From: JAZDJJ01 sp043804035 | Lineage (GTDB): Bacteria > Bacteroidota > Bacteroidia > Palsa-948 | NCBI GenBank assembly: GCA_043804035.1 | Contig: JAZDJJ010000138.1 | Span: 1-20,336 of the forward strand | Direction: 5' to 3' | DNA: 20,336 nt | In this document: positions 1-7,861 of the stretch, piece by piece | Numbering within the stretch: position 1 is the stretch's first letter | How the letters are laid out: each line of letters opens with the position of its first letter | Translations under genes and position numbers: made by a program | Notes under the pieces: model-generated | What the model was told of the DNA's origin: nothing | The model's input: only the letters and a program-made list of their open reading frames with translations | Databases searched by the model: none

Positions 1-135
1 AGTTCTAAAAATACAAATAAACGTCATTGCGAAGGAGGAACGACTGAAGCAATCTGTTTTTTCATGTAGAAATAGAGATTGCTTCCTGCTTCGTGACTCG
101 CAGTCGCAATGACGAAACCAATTTTTGGAACCGCC
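1..135. repeat. 138-bp foldback (MITE-like) element, left copy, lacking its first 3 bp
   Basis: This copy is the reverse complement of 6226-6363, with about five mismatches over 135 bp. The window edge cuts off only the first three bases of its terminal repeat. The outer ends are imperfect inverted repeats: AGTTCTAAAAAT at the left, and the complement of GGCGGTTCCAAAAAT at 121-135. Inside, CGTCATTGCGA (22-32) pairs with 104-114 and GAAGCAATCT (46-55) pairs with 76-85, so the whole unit can fold into a long hairpin. It encodes nothing. It lies 17 bp beyond the stop of the LOG gene and could help end transcription of that operon, although no T-tract terminator is visible. Confidence 0.85.
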
Positions 136-152
136 CTTAAATACCAATTAAA

Positions 153-860
153 TTAGAAGTTTGGTTTCAGCATATACTTTGAATAGAACTCATTGATTAT
201 TTTTACAACCTCATCTGCATTATCCACTATCGTAAAAAAATTAAAATCATTAGCACTAATATTTTCTTCCGGGAGTACTTTGTCTTTCCACCAATCAATC
301 AATCCTTTCCAGTATTCAACACCAACAAAAATGATAGGATACTGAGCAATTTTATCTGTCTGAATGAGAGTAATTGCTTCGCTGAGTTCATTAAATGTAC
401 CAAACCCGCCCGGCAATGCAACAAATCCCTGAGAATATTTCAAGAAGATGACTTTGCGCACGAAAAAATATTTAAAACTAATCAGTTTATCTGTATCAAT
501 GAAAGCATTAGATTTTTGCTCAAAAGGAAGTTCAATATTCAGCCCAACAGATTTTCCACCTCCTCTTTGTGCGCCTTTGTTTGCTGCTTCCATAATTCCC
601 GGACCACCGCCTGAAATAACACCGTACCCATTGCATGTTAGTTTGAAAGCAATTTCTTCGGCAAGTTCGTAATATTTTGTTCCTTGTTTTGTTCTGGCAG
701 AACCAAACACCGAAACACAAGGACCAATGCGCGCCATTTTTTCAAAACCTTCCACAAACTCCGACATAATTTTGAAAATCTGCCATGAGTCCGTGGATTT
801 GATATCGCTCCAACTCTTGCTGGATAATGCTTTGCGGATACGTTCTTCTTTGTTATCCAT
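153..860 (-). CDS. LOG-family (TIGR00730-type) Rossmann-fold protein
   Basis: This soluble cytoplasmic protein of 235 aa belongs to the lysine-decarboxylase-like / LOG family. Characterised members hydrolyse cytokinin riboside 5'-monophosphate or other nucleoside monophosphates to release the free base. The diagnostic motifs are visible: GGGPGIMEA near residues 84-92, FVRK near 133-136, and PGGFGTFNE near 150-158, which carries the conserved PGGxGTxxE nucleotide/phosphate-binding signature. Length is normal for the longer bacterial subgroup. I chose the ATG at 860 (MDNKEER); the frame stays open to a TTG at 878, but the extra residues are not family-like. It is the last gene of the minus-strand run, 39 bp after the uvrA stop. 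The substrate here is unknown, and hormone synthesis should not be assumed. Family call sure, reaction inferred. Confidence 0.9.
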   Translation of the reverse strand: MDNKEERIRKALSSKSWSDIKSTDSWQIFKIMSEFVEGFEKMARIGPCVSVFGSARTKQGTKYYELAEEIAFKLTCNGYGVISGGGPGIMEAANKGAQRGGGKSVGLNIELPFEQKSNAFIDTDKLISFKYFFVRKVIFLKYSQGFVALPGGFGTFNELSEAITLIQTDKIAQYPIIFVGVEYWKGLIDWWKDKVLPEENISANDFNFFTIVDNADEVVKIINEFYSKYMLKPNF

Positions 861-899
861 GAAAAATATTTTTAACAAAATTACAATAAATACTCATTT

Positions 900-3765
900 T
901 TAGTTTTGCATCATAGGAATCATATCTATTTCTTTCTTTAAATATTCTGCTGTATAAGAATTTTCGCTATGAATTATTTCCTCCGGTGTTCCTTGGCAAA
1001 CAATAGTTCCGCCTTTTTCGCCTCCTTCAGGTCCCATGTCAATAATATGGTCTGCTACTTTTATTACATCCATGTTATGTTCAATCATTATCACTGTGTT
1101 TCCGTTATCCACAAGTTTGTTCAGCACATCAAGCAGGATGCGAATGTCTTCAAAATGCAAACCAGTAGTTGGTTCGTCAAGCATATAAAGTGTTTGTCCC
1201 GTATCTTTTTTTGCCAGTTCAGTAGCAAGTTTCACCCGTTGTGCTTCTCCGCCCGAAAGCGTTACAGATGATTGTCCAAGCGTGATATAACCAAGTCCTA
1301 CATTTTTTACTGCTCTTATTTTTTGCATGATTGAAGGAATATTTTCAAAAAAAACTGCGGCTTCTTCAATAGTCATGTTCAATACATCGCTGATTGATTT
1401 TCCTTTGTATCGCACTTCAAGTGTTTCACGATTATATCTTTTTCCTTCGCATGTTTTGCAATTCACATAAACATCAGGCAAAAAATTCATTTCTATTATG
1501 CGAACCCCTGCTCCATGACATACTTCGCACCGCCCACTTTTTACATTGAAAGAAAATCTTCCTGCTTTGTATCCGCGAATTTTTGCTTCTGGGATTTGTG
1601 AAAAAAGATTTCGGATGTCAGAAAAAACTCCTGTGTAAGTAGCAGGATTTGAACGTGGTGTTCTGCCGATAGGCGACTGATTTACTTCAATTACTTTATC
1701 TATATGCTCAATTCCTTTTAGAGAAGAATATAGATGCGGCTTTTGTTTAGAACGATAAAAATGATTACTTAGGATGGGATATAGCGTCTCATTGATAAGA
1801 GAAGATTTTCCACTACCAGAAACACCGGTTATACAAATAAATTTTCCGAGTGGAAAATTAACGGTAAGATTTTTTAGGTTGTTGCCTTTTGCTTCTTTCA
1901 ATGTCAAAAATTTTCCGCTTCCCATCCTGCGTATCGGAACAGGTATTTCTTTTCGTCCTGTCAAATAGTCAGCCGTTAATGAAGAAATATTTCCGTTAAT
2001 AAAATTTTCGACAGAAGTAGCAGCAACAATTTTGCCTCCGTGCAATCCTGCACCGGGTCCAATGTCAACAATATAATCTGAGGAGAGAATAATTTCTTTG
2101 TCGTGTTCCACAACAATTACTGAATTACCGAGGTCGCGAAGATTTTTTAATGCATGGATAAGTCGTGCATTATCCCGCTGATGCAATCCGATGCTCGGTT
2201 CATCCAAAATGTAAAGAACATTTATTAATTGAGAACCAATTTGTGTGGCAAGGCGGATACGTTGCGACTCGCCCCCCGAAAGTGTTTGTGCGCTCCTGTC
2301 AAGTGAAATATAATCTAATCCCACATCCAGCAAAAACTGAATTCGTTTTCGGATTTCTTTAAGAATTTCTTTTGCAATTTGATTTTTCTTTTCGTTTAAT
2401 CGTTCTTCCAAATTGTCAAACCATTTTTTTAGTTCCGAAATTCCCATAGAAGAAATTTCGAAAATATTTTTTCCATCAATCTTAAAATGCAAGGATTCTT
2501 TTTTCATTCTTGTGCCTTTACATTCCGGGCAATTCACTTCATTCATAAATTCACAAATCCATTTGTTCAAAGAAGGCGTTAGATTCTCATCATTCTGGTG
2601 AATAAGAAAATTCACCACACCCTCAAACGATAAAGAATAATTATAGGCATTACTGTCCGCATCGTTTTTTATTTTAAATATTTCATCTGAGCCATAGAGA
2701 ATAATATTCATAGCATGCTCAGGAATTTTTTTAATTGGGTCGTTAAGCGAGAAATGATATTTATTTGCAATTGCTTCCAATTGACGGAATATCCAATTTG
2801 ATTTATATTCTCCTATGGGAATAATACCACCTTTTGCTATACTTTTTTGCATGTCAGGGATAATCTTATGAATATCAATTTCGTTTACTTGCCCGAGTCC
2901 ATTGCATTTGGGACATGCTCCATAAGGTGAGTTAAAAGAAAAAGTATTCGGCTGTGGCTCATCGTAAGAAATTCCTGATGTCGGGCACATCAATAACCGA
3001 CTGAAGTAATGAAGGGTCTCGGAATTTTCCGTCCCTTCTAAAATAAAGATTGTACCTTTTCCATAACGCATTGCCAGCGCAACAGAATCATTGATTCTTT
3101 GAAGTGATTTTTTTGTAATCCAAACATCATCCACTAATATTTCAATGTTATGTGTTTTGTAGCGGTCGGCATGAAGTCCATATTGCAGTTCGGTTATTTT
3201 TCCATCTATTCTAACTTTCAGAAAACCTTGTTTGCGATATTGTTCAAATAATTCTTTATAATGTCCTTTACGCGCACGGATTACAGGAGCAAGAATAAAT
3301 ATTTTTTTTTTCATAAAATTTTTCAAGAAGAAGTTGAATAATTTGTTCATCGGAATAACGCACCATCTTTTCTCCCGTTATGTATGAATATGCATCTGAT
3401 ACATGAGCAAACAGCAGTCGCATAAAATCGTACACTTCTGTTATCGTACCGACAGTTGAGCGGGGATTCTTGTTAACTGTTTTTTGTTCTATAGAAATAA
3501 CAGGCGAGAGTCCTGTTATCTTATCCACATCCGGCCGTTCCATCTCACCAAGAAACTGACGGGCATACATAGAAAAAGTTTCAATGTATCGTCTTTGTCC
3601 TTCGGCATAAATGGTGTCAAACGCAAGGGATGATTTTCCACTGCCACTCAACCCGGTAAACACAACTAATTTATTTCTCGGAATAGAAACATCAATATTC
3701 TTTAGGTTGTGCACCCTGGCACCGATTACATCAATAAATTCAGTTTCAGCATCTGGTAAAATCAT
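900..3765 (-). CDS. uvrA: UvrA, excinuclease ABC subunit A, interrupted by a one-base frameshift
   Basis: UvrA is the DNA-damage sensor of nucleotide excision repair, a tandem ABC ATPase that loads UvrB. Reading from the ATG at 3765 and removing one A from the A10 run at 3302-3311 gives a continuous 954-aa protein of normal length. Visible parts are Walker [10 protein letters not shown] (38-46), a first zinc module with CPKC (284-287), signature LSGGE (495-499), Walker B ILDEPS (519-524), second Walker [10 protein letters not shown] (647-655), zinc-finger Cys at 746, 749, 769 and 772, second LSGGE (836-840) and MLDEPTT (861-867). As sequenced, it is two overlapping frames: 3765-3268, and one open from an ATG at 3350 to 900. 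No other lesion is seen. The cause could be a sequencing error, a recent mutation, or slippage that restores the frame. The start lies 25 bp after the mltD-like stop; the frame also reaches a TTG at 3810. Confidence 0.92.
3302..3311 (-). other. uvrA: A10 homopolymer at the uvrA frameshift
   Basis: Ten consecutive T on the + strand (A10 in the coding strand) lie exactly where the two uvrA frames must join. The upstream frame reads ...KFYEKK then N and soon stops. The downstream frame reads ...[15 protein letters not shown], which is the UvrA sequence expected next. Nine A instead of ten restores the full protein. Runs of nine or more A are known sites of transcriptional slippage in AT-rich bacteria, and also known sites of sequencing and assembly error. 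Confidence 0.85.
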
Positions 3766-3790
3766 TGGGCGTATGTTTTGTACGGTGAGA

Positions 3791-5014
3791 TTATTTTTTC
3801 TTCTCAACAAAAATCATAATAAATTGTCCTTCTTTCAGTTCAGATTTTTCTGTGAACATATTCCATTGCATAAGTTTTTCTTCACTAATGTTATATTGTT
3901 TTGCTATTGACATGAACGATTCGCCTTTTAAGACGACATGAATAATTTTATTGATAGATGAATCGGCAGCAACAATTTTATCAGCAGAAGTAGAAATTGT
4001 ATCAATGATTGTGGTAAGCGAACTGTCGGAAGAAGCCAAGTTGTTTAGATAATCTTCATTATATCCCGGATTGGGTATATCAAAAAAATAAGTTTTTTTT
4101 TCTTTATTTGTCAAAGTATTTTTTCTCAGCCATGGATTAAAGTATTTTAAAATTTTGTAACTGATATTTTGTTTGGAAGCAAAATCAGCAAGGTCGGTAA
4201 TAGATGAATCTATTTTGATTTTTGATGTGGGAATTGGAGGATAAAGATCTTTCTTCCGAAGAATATACCCATAATTTTTTGGGTGGGAGATAATTTCTTT
4301 TATGGCAAGAATACGAAAAACATAACGGGCAGTTTCTTCGTTCAGCGAAAGGTCATAATAATTATTATGCTTTTGTTTATCTAATTGTTTTGATAATCCT
4401 TCTATTCCAATATTATATGATGAAGCAGAAAGCGTCCAGTTACCGAATGTTTTATAGGCATCTTTTAAATAACGGCAAGCGGCTTCGGTAGATTTTTCAA
4501 CATGATAACGTTCATCTACTTCATCGTTAACTTCTAATTTATATTGCCGTGCTGAACTTTCCATAAACTGCCAAAATCCTGTTGCTCCTCTCGGAGAAAT
4601 AGCATTCGTAAAATTACTTTCTACAAGGGCAATGTATTTAAAATCATCAGGTATTCCATTTTTTAATAAAATAGATTCTATAATCGGAAACCACCGATTG
4701 GAGCGTTTGTGCATCATTATTGTTTGCGATTGGAAATAAGTATTTACCAGCAATTCGCGCTCCATACTTTCTATTACTGTAAAATCATTTACAGGAACTT
4801 TTTCTCCGGCAAATTCCAGATTTTTGGGAACTATCATTCCAAAAATTTTATAATTGGCAAGAAAAGATTTCCAATATAATTCATCTTCTTTTGTTTTTTG
4901 TGTAGAAAAAATAAAGAACTCCACAGGAAGCAATATCAGGCAAAATATCAGTAACATGCCCCAATATTTTTTACTTCTGACAAATATTGTTTTCAATTTA
5001 TTTTTTATGCCCAT
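3791..5014 (-). CDS. Membrane-anchored MltD-type lytic transglycosylase with C-terminal LysM
   Basis: This predicted murein lytic transglycosylase (GH23/SLT fold) cleaves the MurNAc-GlcNAc bond of peptidoglycan in the periplasm. From the ATG at 5014 it has 407 aa. A hydrophobic anchor lies at about 18-36 ([19 protein letters not shown]). The SLT domain runs from about 105 to 260, with the catalytic-type glutamate in ALVESNF (E132) followed by [12 protein letters not shown] and later SASSYNIG. A LysM domain at about 362-407 begins [18 protein letters not shown] and would bind glycan. The start overlaps the end of the upstream transferase gene by 17 bp, which implies translational coupling; a TTG at 5020 is the alternative. 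Whether the N-terminal segment is a membrane anchor or a cleaved signal is unresolved. Family assignment is secure; the gene symbol is withheld because several Mlt types share this layout. Confidence 0.9.
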   Translation of the reverse strand: MGIKNKLKTIFVRSKKYWGMLLIFCLILLPVEFFIFSTQKTKEDELYWKSFLANYKIFGMIVPKNLEFAGEKVPVNDFTVIESMERELLVNTYFQSQTIMMHKRSNRWFPIIESILLKNGIPDDFKYIALVESNFTNAISPRGATGFWQFMESSARQYKLEVNDEVDERYHVEKSTEAACRYLKDAYKTFGNWTLSASSYNIGIEGLSKQLDKQKHNNYYDLSLNEETARYVFRILAIKEIISHPKNYGYILRKKDLYPPIPTSKIKIDSSITDLADFASKQNISYKILKYFNPWLRKNTLTNKEKKTYFFDIPNPGYNEDYLNNLASSDSSLTTIIDTISTSADKIVAADSSINKIIHVVLKGESFMSIAKQYNISEEKLMQWNMFTEKSELKEGQFIMIFVEKKK

Positions 5015-6095
5015 TGACAATATTCTTTTTGAGATGCGTAATAATAAACAGGAAGAGAAAAATAATTACTCCGTAAGTTACAAAAATAAAAAAGTGCGTG
5101 TAGTTCCATACAGGAATATGTTTCTTAATGATATATACCAGAAATAAGGAAAACAATCCAAGGAAAGCAAAAAGCAAAGCAATTCTTCTTTCTGTAACTC
5201 CTCTGAAAAATAAATGATGAGTTGTATGATCTCGCCCTCCAATGAACGGAGAACGTTTTTTCAACAGACGGTTAATGATTACAGCCAACGTATCGCTGAT
5301 AGGAAGAAGAAAGGTTAATCCGACAATTACTAATTGTCGGGTTACTGAAATGGTTTCACTTTTAGAAGTGGAGTCATTCCAGAAATAAATAATGCTGAAA
5401 GATGCAAGCAATAACCCAAGAACCTGGCTCCCTGTATCTCCCATATATAATTTTGATGGATACCAATTGAATCGCAAAAATCCCAGCAGAGAAGCAATCA
5501 TTCCTATTAAAATAATAAAATGAATATTGTTTAATTCGTTAGAAAAATAAATAAGCATCAGAGCAGTTGAAAAATTACAAATAGCCACTATGGAAGAAAT
5601 AGCATCCATATTATCCAGCATATTGATGGAGTTCATGACGGCAACTACCCAAAAAATTGTTAGTCCGTAATTTAATGGCATGCTTGGAAAGATATTGATA
5701 TAAATATCATAATAACAGAGAATAATGCCGCAAAAAATTTGTACAAACAATTTTAAGAAAGGGCGAGTATTGTAAGCATCATCTGCCAACCCCATCAGGA
5801 AAGCGATGGTTGCAGTACTAATCAGTCCTAACATTTTTTTATTCAAAAGAATTTCTTGTGGTTGAAAAAACATGGAGTAAAAAGTAAAAGAAAGCAGGAA
5901 AATAATATAGAAAGAAATTCCACCTAATGCGGGCTTGGATGTGCTTGCCCACCGAATAACAGTTCCTTTTTTATCGCGGATTCCAAGTGTGTGAGAGAAA
6001 CGTAGAAAAAGAGTATTGAGCAAAAAAGAAAAAATGAATGCCGCTATAAAAAAACATACATAAAAAAAATTCATGTGGCTGTTTTCGGAAAACAT
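4998..6095 (-). CDS. Polyprenyl-phosphate sugar-1-phosphate transferase (WecA/TagO/MraY family)
   Basis: This multi-pass inner-membrane enzyme of 365 aa is of the kind that transfers a sugar-1-phosphate from a UDP-sugar to undecaprenyl phosphate, starting a surface glycan. Around ten hydrophobic segments are seen. Family motifs are the catalytic Asp pair in GLADDAYNTRPFLK (DD at 105-106), NMLDNMDA (158-165), MGDTGSQ (218-224) and GGRDHTTHH (286-294). The usual DG of the second motif is DA here, a conservative change that should not abolish the magnesium-binding aspartates. It is not MraY proper, because no mur genes are adjacent. It is first in the minus-strand operon and overlaps the transglycosylase gene. 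The start is either ATG 6095 or ATG 6074 (MNFFYVC); neither has a clear ribosome binding site. The sugar donor cannot be told from sequence. Confidence 0.88.
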   Translation of the reverse strand: MFSENSHMNFFYVCFFIAAFIFSFLLNTLFLRFSHTLGIRDKKGTVIRWASTSKPALGGISFYIIFLLSFTFYSMFFQPQEILLNKKMLGLISTATIAFLMGLADDAYNTRPFLKLFVQIFCGIILCYYDIYINIFPSMPLNYGLTIFWVVAVMNSINMLDNMDAISSIVAICNFSTALMLIYFSNELNNIHFIILIGMIASLLGFLRFNWYPSKLYMGDTGSQVLGLLLASFSIIYFWNDSTSKSETISVTRQLVIVGLTFLLPISDTLAVIINRLLKKRSPFIGGRDHTTHHLFFRGVTERRIALLFAFLGLFSLFLVYIIKKHIPVWNYTHFFIFVTYGVIIFLFLFIITHLKKNIVNGHKK

Positions 6096-6124
6096 AAAGA
6101 ATTGAATTTAAATTTGAAGTACAA

Positions 6125-6132
6125 CAAATTTA
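6125..6132 (-). promoter_or_regulatory. Candidate -7 box for the minus-strand operon
   Basis: Read on the minus strand this is TAAATTTG, a full match to the Bacteroidetes -7 consensus TAnnTTTG, 29 bp upstream of the ATG at 6095. No convincing -33 TTG is found at the usual distance, so support is partial. Confidence 0.4.
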
Positions 6133-6183
6133 AAAAAAAATTCATTAGTAGAAAAAAATTATATTTTTTCTTGTTCTATTAAA

Positions 6184-6225
6184 CTTGATAATTCCCTGTG
6201 GCTTGCAGCAGGGTTGTTCATTATG
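6184..6225 (+). repeat. 42-bp direct repeat, copy 1, containing a hairpin
   Basis: This is identical to 6364-6405 except for one base (A for C). Within it CCCTGTGGC pairs with GCAGCAGGG or, in the other copy, GCCGCAGGG, giving a short GC-rich hairpin in AT-rich DNA. The two copies exactly flank the 138-bp foldback element. Confidence 0.85.
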
Positions 6226-6363
6226 GGCAGTCCTAAAAATTAGTTTCGTCATTGCGACTGCGAGGCACGAAGCAGGAAGCAATCTCTATTTCTACATGAA
6301 AAAACAGATTGCTTCAGTCGTTCCTCCTTCGCAATGACGTTTATTTGTATTTTTAGAACTGCC
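6226..6363. repeat. 138-bp foldback (MITE-like) element, right copy, complete
   Basis: The terminal inverted repeats are GGCAGTCCTAAAAAT (6226-6240) and the complement of GGCAGTTCTAAAAAT (6349-6363), with one mismatch. The interior is a long imperfect palindrome built from CGTCATTGCGA and GAAGCAATCT arms. It matches the left copy at 1-135 in inverted orientation. It carries no gene. The boundary could shift by one or two bases because flanking G and C extend the terminal match. It occupies the spacer between the divergent transferase operon and the TPR gene; apart from it, 6096-6490 holds only the 42-bp repeats and two -7-like boxes. Confidence 0.88.
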
Positions 6364-6405
6364 CTTGATAATTCCCTGTGGCTTGCCGCAGGGTTGTTCA
6401 TTATG
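6364..6405 (+). repeat. 42-bp direct repeat, copy 2
   Basis: This is the second copy of 6184-6225, with one mismatch, directly abutting the 138-bp element. It contains the hairpin CCCTGTGGC-TT-GCCGCAGGG. It may be a long target duplication, or an independent repeat family into which the element inserted. Confidence 0.85.
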
Positions 6406-6456
6406 TATTACGATTCATCTTGAACTTAAGAATTTTTACAATAATTTTACTATTTG

Positions 6457-6464
6457 TAAATTTG
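6457..6464 (+). promoter_or_regulatory. Candidate -7 box for the TPR gene
   Basis: TAAATTTG is a full match to the Bacteroidetes TAnnTTTG element, 26 bp before the ATG at 6491, which would leave a short leader. No -33 TTG is seen at the expected spacing. Confidence 0.4.
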
Positions 6465-6490
6465 CAGATCAATCCAATAATTTTTTAGTT

Positions 6491-7564
6491 ATGATTAAAA
6501 ATATTTCCATCGTTTTATTTTTTGCATTATGTTTTTTCTCTCCTCTTTTTTGGAAAATGGGAGAAGCATTTGCACAGCAGGATGCTTTGTTTGAAAGCGG
6601 AAAATCAAAACAGCGGGCAGGTAAACATCAGGCAGCTATTATAGATTTTTCAGGATCTATAAAGAAAAACGAATATATAATTCAGAAGTATTTTAAAAAA
6701 TACAATGCGTATCAGAAGATGAGCGATTTTGAAAAAGCAAATAAAAATACTGAAAAACCTTTCATAGATAAAAAATATGCAAAGCCGTATTGTTATCGTG
6801 GCATCTCATATTCGGCACTCAGAAAAAATACAGAAGCTATGGAAGACCTGAATAAAGCTCTGAAGATAGATTCAGTTTATGCTCAAGCACTTTATGAGCG
6901 AGGTAAGTTAAAATGGATTTCTGAAAATAAAAAAGAAGGATGTATTGATTTAGGACTTGCCTCCATTTTATCAGATTCAAATGCAAGAGAAATGATTAGT
7001 GATAACTTCTGCTGGTTGGAAGCGGTTAAGATATACGATGATGCTATTACGAATTTTAAACTCAATCAATATCAGCAGGCAATGGCAGATGTTGAAAAAG
7101 CAATAACGATTTGCCCTGACAGTGTCCGCTATCTTATATTGAGAGGCAAATGTTATTACATATTCAAAAAATTCGGATTAGCAATACAGGATTTTAACAA
7201 AGCGATAAAATTATCTCCGCGCAGCAACGAAGATGTATATTTCAACAGAGGCATAACTTATTTTGAATTAAAAAAATATCAGCAGGCGTTTGATGATTTA
7301 TCAAAAGCAATTGAATTTAATGCCGATTATTCTGATGCTTATTTATTCAGAGCATATTCACGCGAAAAGTTAGAGAAACCAAAAGAGGCACTATATGATT
7401 ACGACCATGTAATTCGTCTGAAACCGGATGAAGGACTTGCATATTTCAAACGCGGACTGCTGAAACAGGAATTGAACGAAAAAAAAAGTGCCTGCAGAGA
7501 TTTTAAAAAAGCCGAAGAACTTGAATATCCTGAGGCAGCAGATTATGTAGAAAGATGCAAGTAA
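6491..7564 (+). CDS. Exported tetratricopeptide-repeat protein
   Basis: The protein has 357 aa from the ATG at 6491. The frame is open further upstream, but only through the 42-bp repeat. The N-terminus has a signal-peptide form, MIKNISIVLFFALCFFS... ending with GEAFAQQ, so cleavage is likely after AFA. The mature part is mostly TPR. Clear units contain YCYRGISYSALRKNTEAMED, LILRGKCYYIFKKFGLAIQD, VYFNRGITYFELKKYQQAFD, AYLFRAYSREKLEKPKEALY and AYFKRGLLKQELNEKKSACR, each followed by a KAI.L.P-type helix. TPRs are protein-binding scaffolds, and no catalytic domain is present. It stands alone between repeats on both sides, so context gives no function. The periplasmic location is inferred from the signal peptide. 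Confidence 0.85.
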   Translation: MIKNISIVLFFALCFFSPLFWKMGEAFAQQDALFESGKSKQRAGKHQAAIIDFSGSIKKNEYIIQKYFKKYNAYQKMSDFEKANKNTEKPFIDKKYAKPYCYRGISYSALRKNTEAMEDLNKALKIDSVYAQALYERGKLKWISENKKEGCIDLGLASILSDSNAREMISDNFCWLEAVKIYDDAITNFKLNQYQQAMADVEKAITICPDSVRYLILRGKCYYIFKKFGLAIQDFNKAIKLSPRSNEDVYFNRGITYFELKKYQQAFDDLSKAIEFNADYSDAYLFRAYSREKLEKPKEALYDYDHVIRLKPDEGLAYFKRGLLKQELNEKKSACRDFKKAEELEYPEAADYVERCK

Positions 7565-7589
7565 AAATCACTCATGATATAGTCAAAGT

Positions 7590-7689
7590 CGTTCGGATGA
7601 ACGTTCAAATAATCTTACTCCGAAGCCAAACAGAATTTAAAAACAAAATGTGGAATTATTGTATTTTTCTTCATTTCACATTCCACATT
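7590..7689. repeat. Two short inverted repeats in the spacer after the TPR gene
   Basis: CGTTC-GGAT-GAACG (7590-7603) is a small hairpin 26 bp after the stop. AATGTGGAAT (7647-7656) is perfectly inverted at 7680-7689 across a 23-base T-rich loop. Neither is followed by a T run, so a terminator is not supported. The remainder of the 297-bp spacer to 7861 holds the dispersed palindrome at 7724-7755 and nothing else recognisable. Confidence 0.4.
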
Positions 7690-7723
7690 CTATATTATCA
7701 AAAAAAACAAACGTGCATAAAAT

Positions 7724-7755
7724 TGAGATGGCGGGTCAATCCCGCCATGACGAAC
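7724..7755 (-). repeat. Dispersed palindromic repeat (GTTCGTCATGGCGGG family), single copy
   Basis: The core ATGGCGGG-TCAAT-CCCGCCAT (7728-7748) is a perfect 8-bp stem. On the minus strand the unit reads GTTCGTCATGGCGGGATTGA..., the same family as the copies at 19238-19440. An adjacent AATTATCTCCT-type stretch (7758-7768, complement) recurs next to the first copy of the distant cluster, so the shared unit is longer than the hairpin. Confidence 0.75.
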
Positions 7756-7861
7756 TAAGGAGATAATTGATTTGTACCCGAACAGTTTCAGTTCTTAATT
7801 GCGTTGCAAAGATAGTGAGTAACAAATCAAAAAAGATTTTTAGAAGAAATTTATATATTAA

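Noticed and set aside
3268..3810. Separate 180-aa UvrA-like protein
   Set aside because: It is the N-terminal part of uvrA running out of frame after the A10 run. The last residues ([11 protein letters not shown]) are frameshift products and the first 15 precede the likely ATG at 3765.
1..6363. Composite transposon or integrated island
   Set aside because: No transposase or integrase is present, the genes look like ordinary chromosomal ones, and base composition is like the rest of the window.
6365..6490. N-terminal extension of the TPR protein
   Set aside because: The upstream codons come from the 42-bp repeat and would place 42 residues before a clear signal peptide. The ATG at 6491 is preceded by a -7-like box.
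7647..7689. Terminator after the TPR gene
   Set aside because: The 10-bp inverted repeat has a long loop and no following T run, so it was kept only as an inverted repeat.
7555..7758. 67-aa reading frame after the TPR gene
   Set aside because: It starts inside the end of the TPR gene, has no family-like sequence and ends within the dispersed palindrome at 7724-7755.
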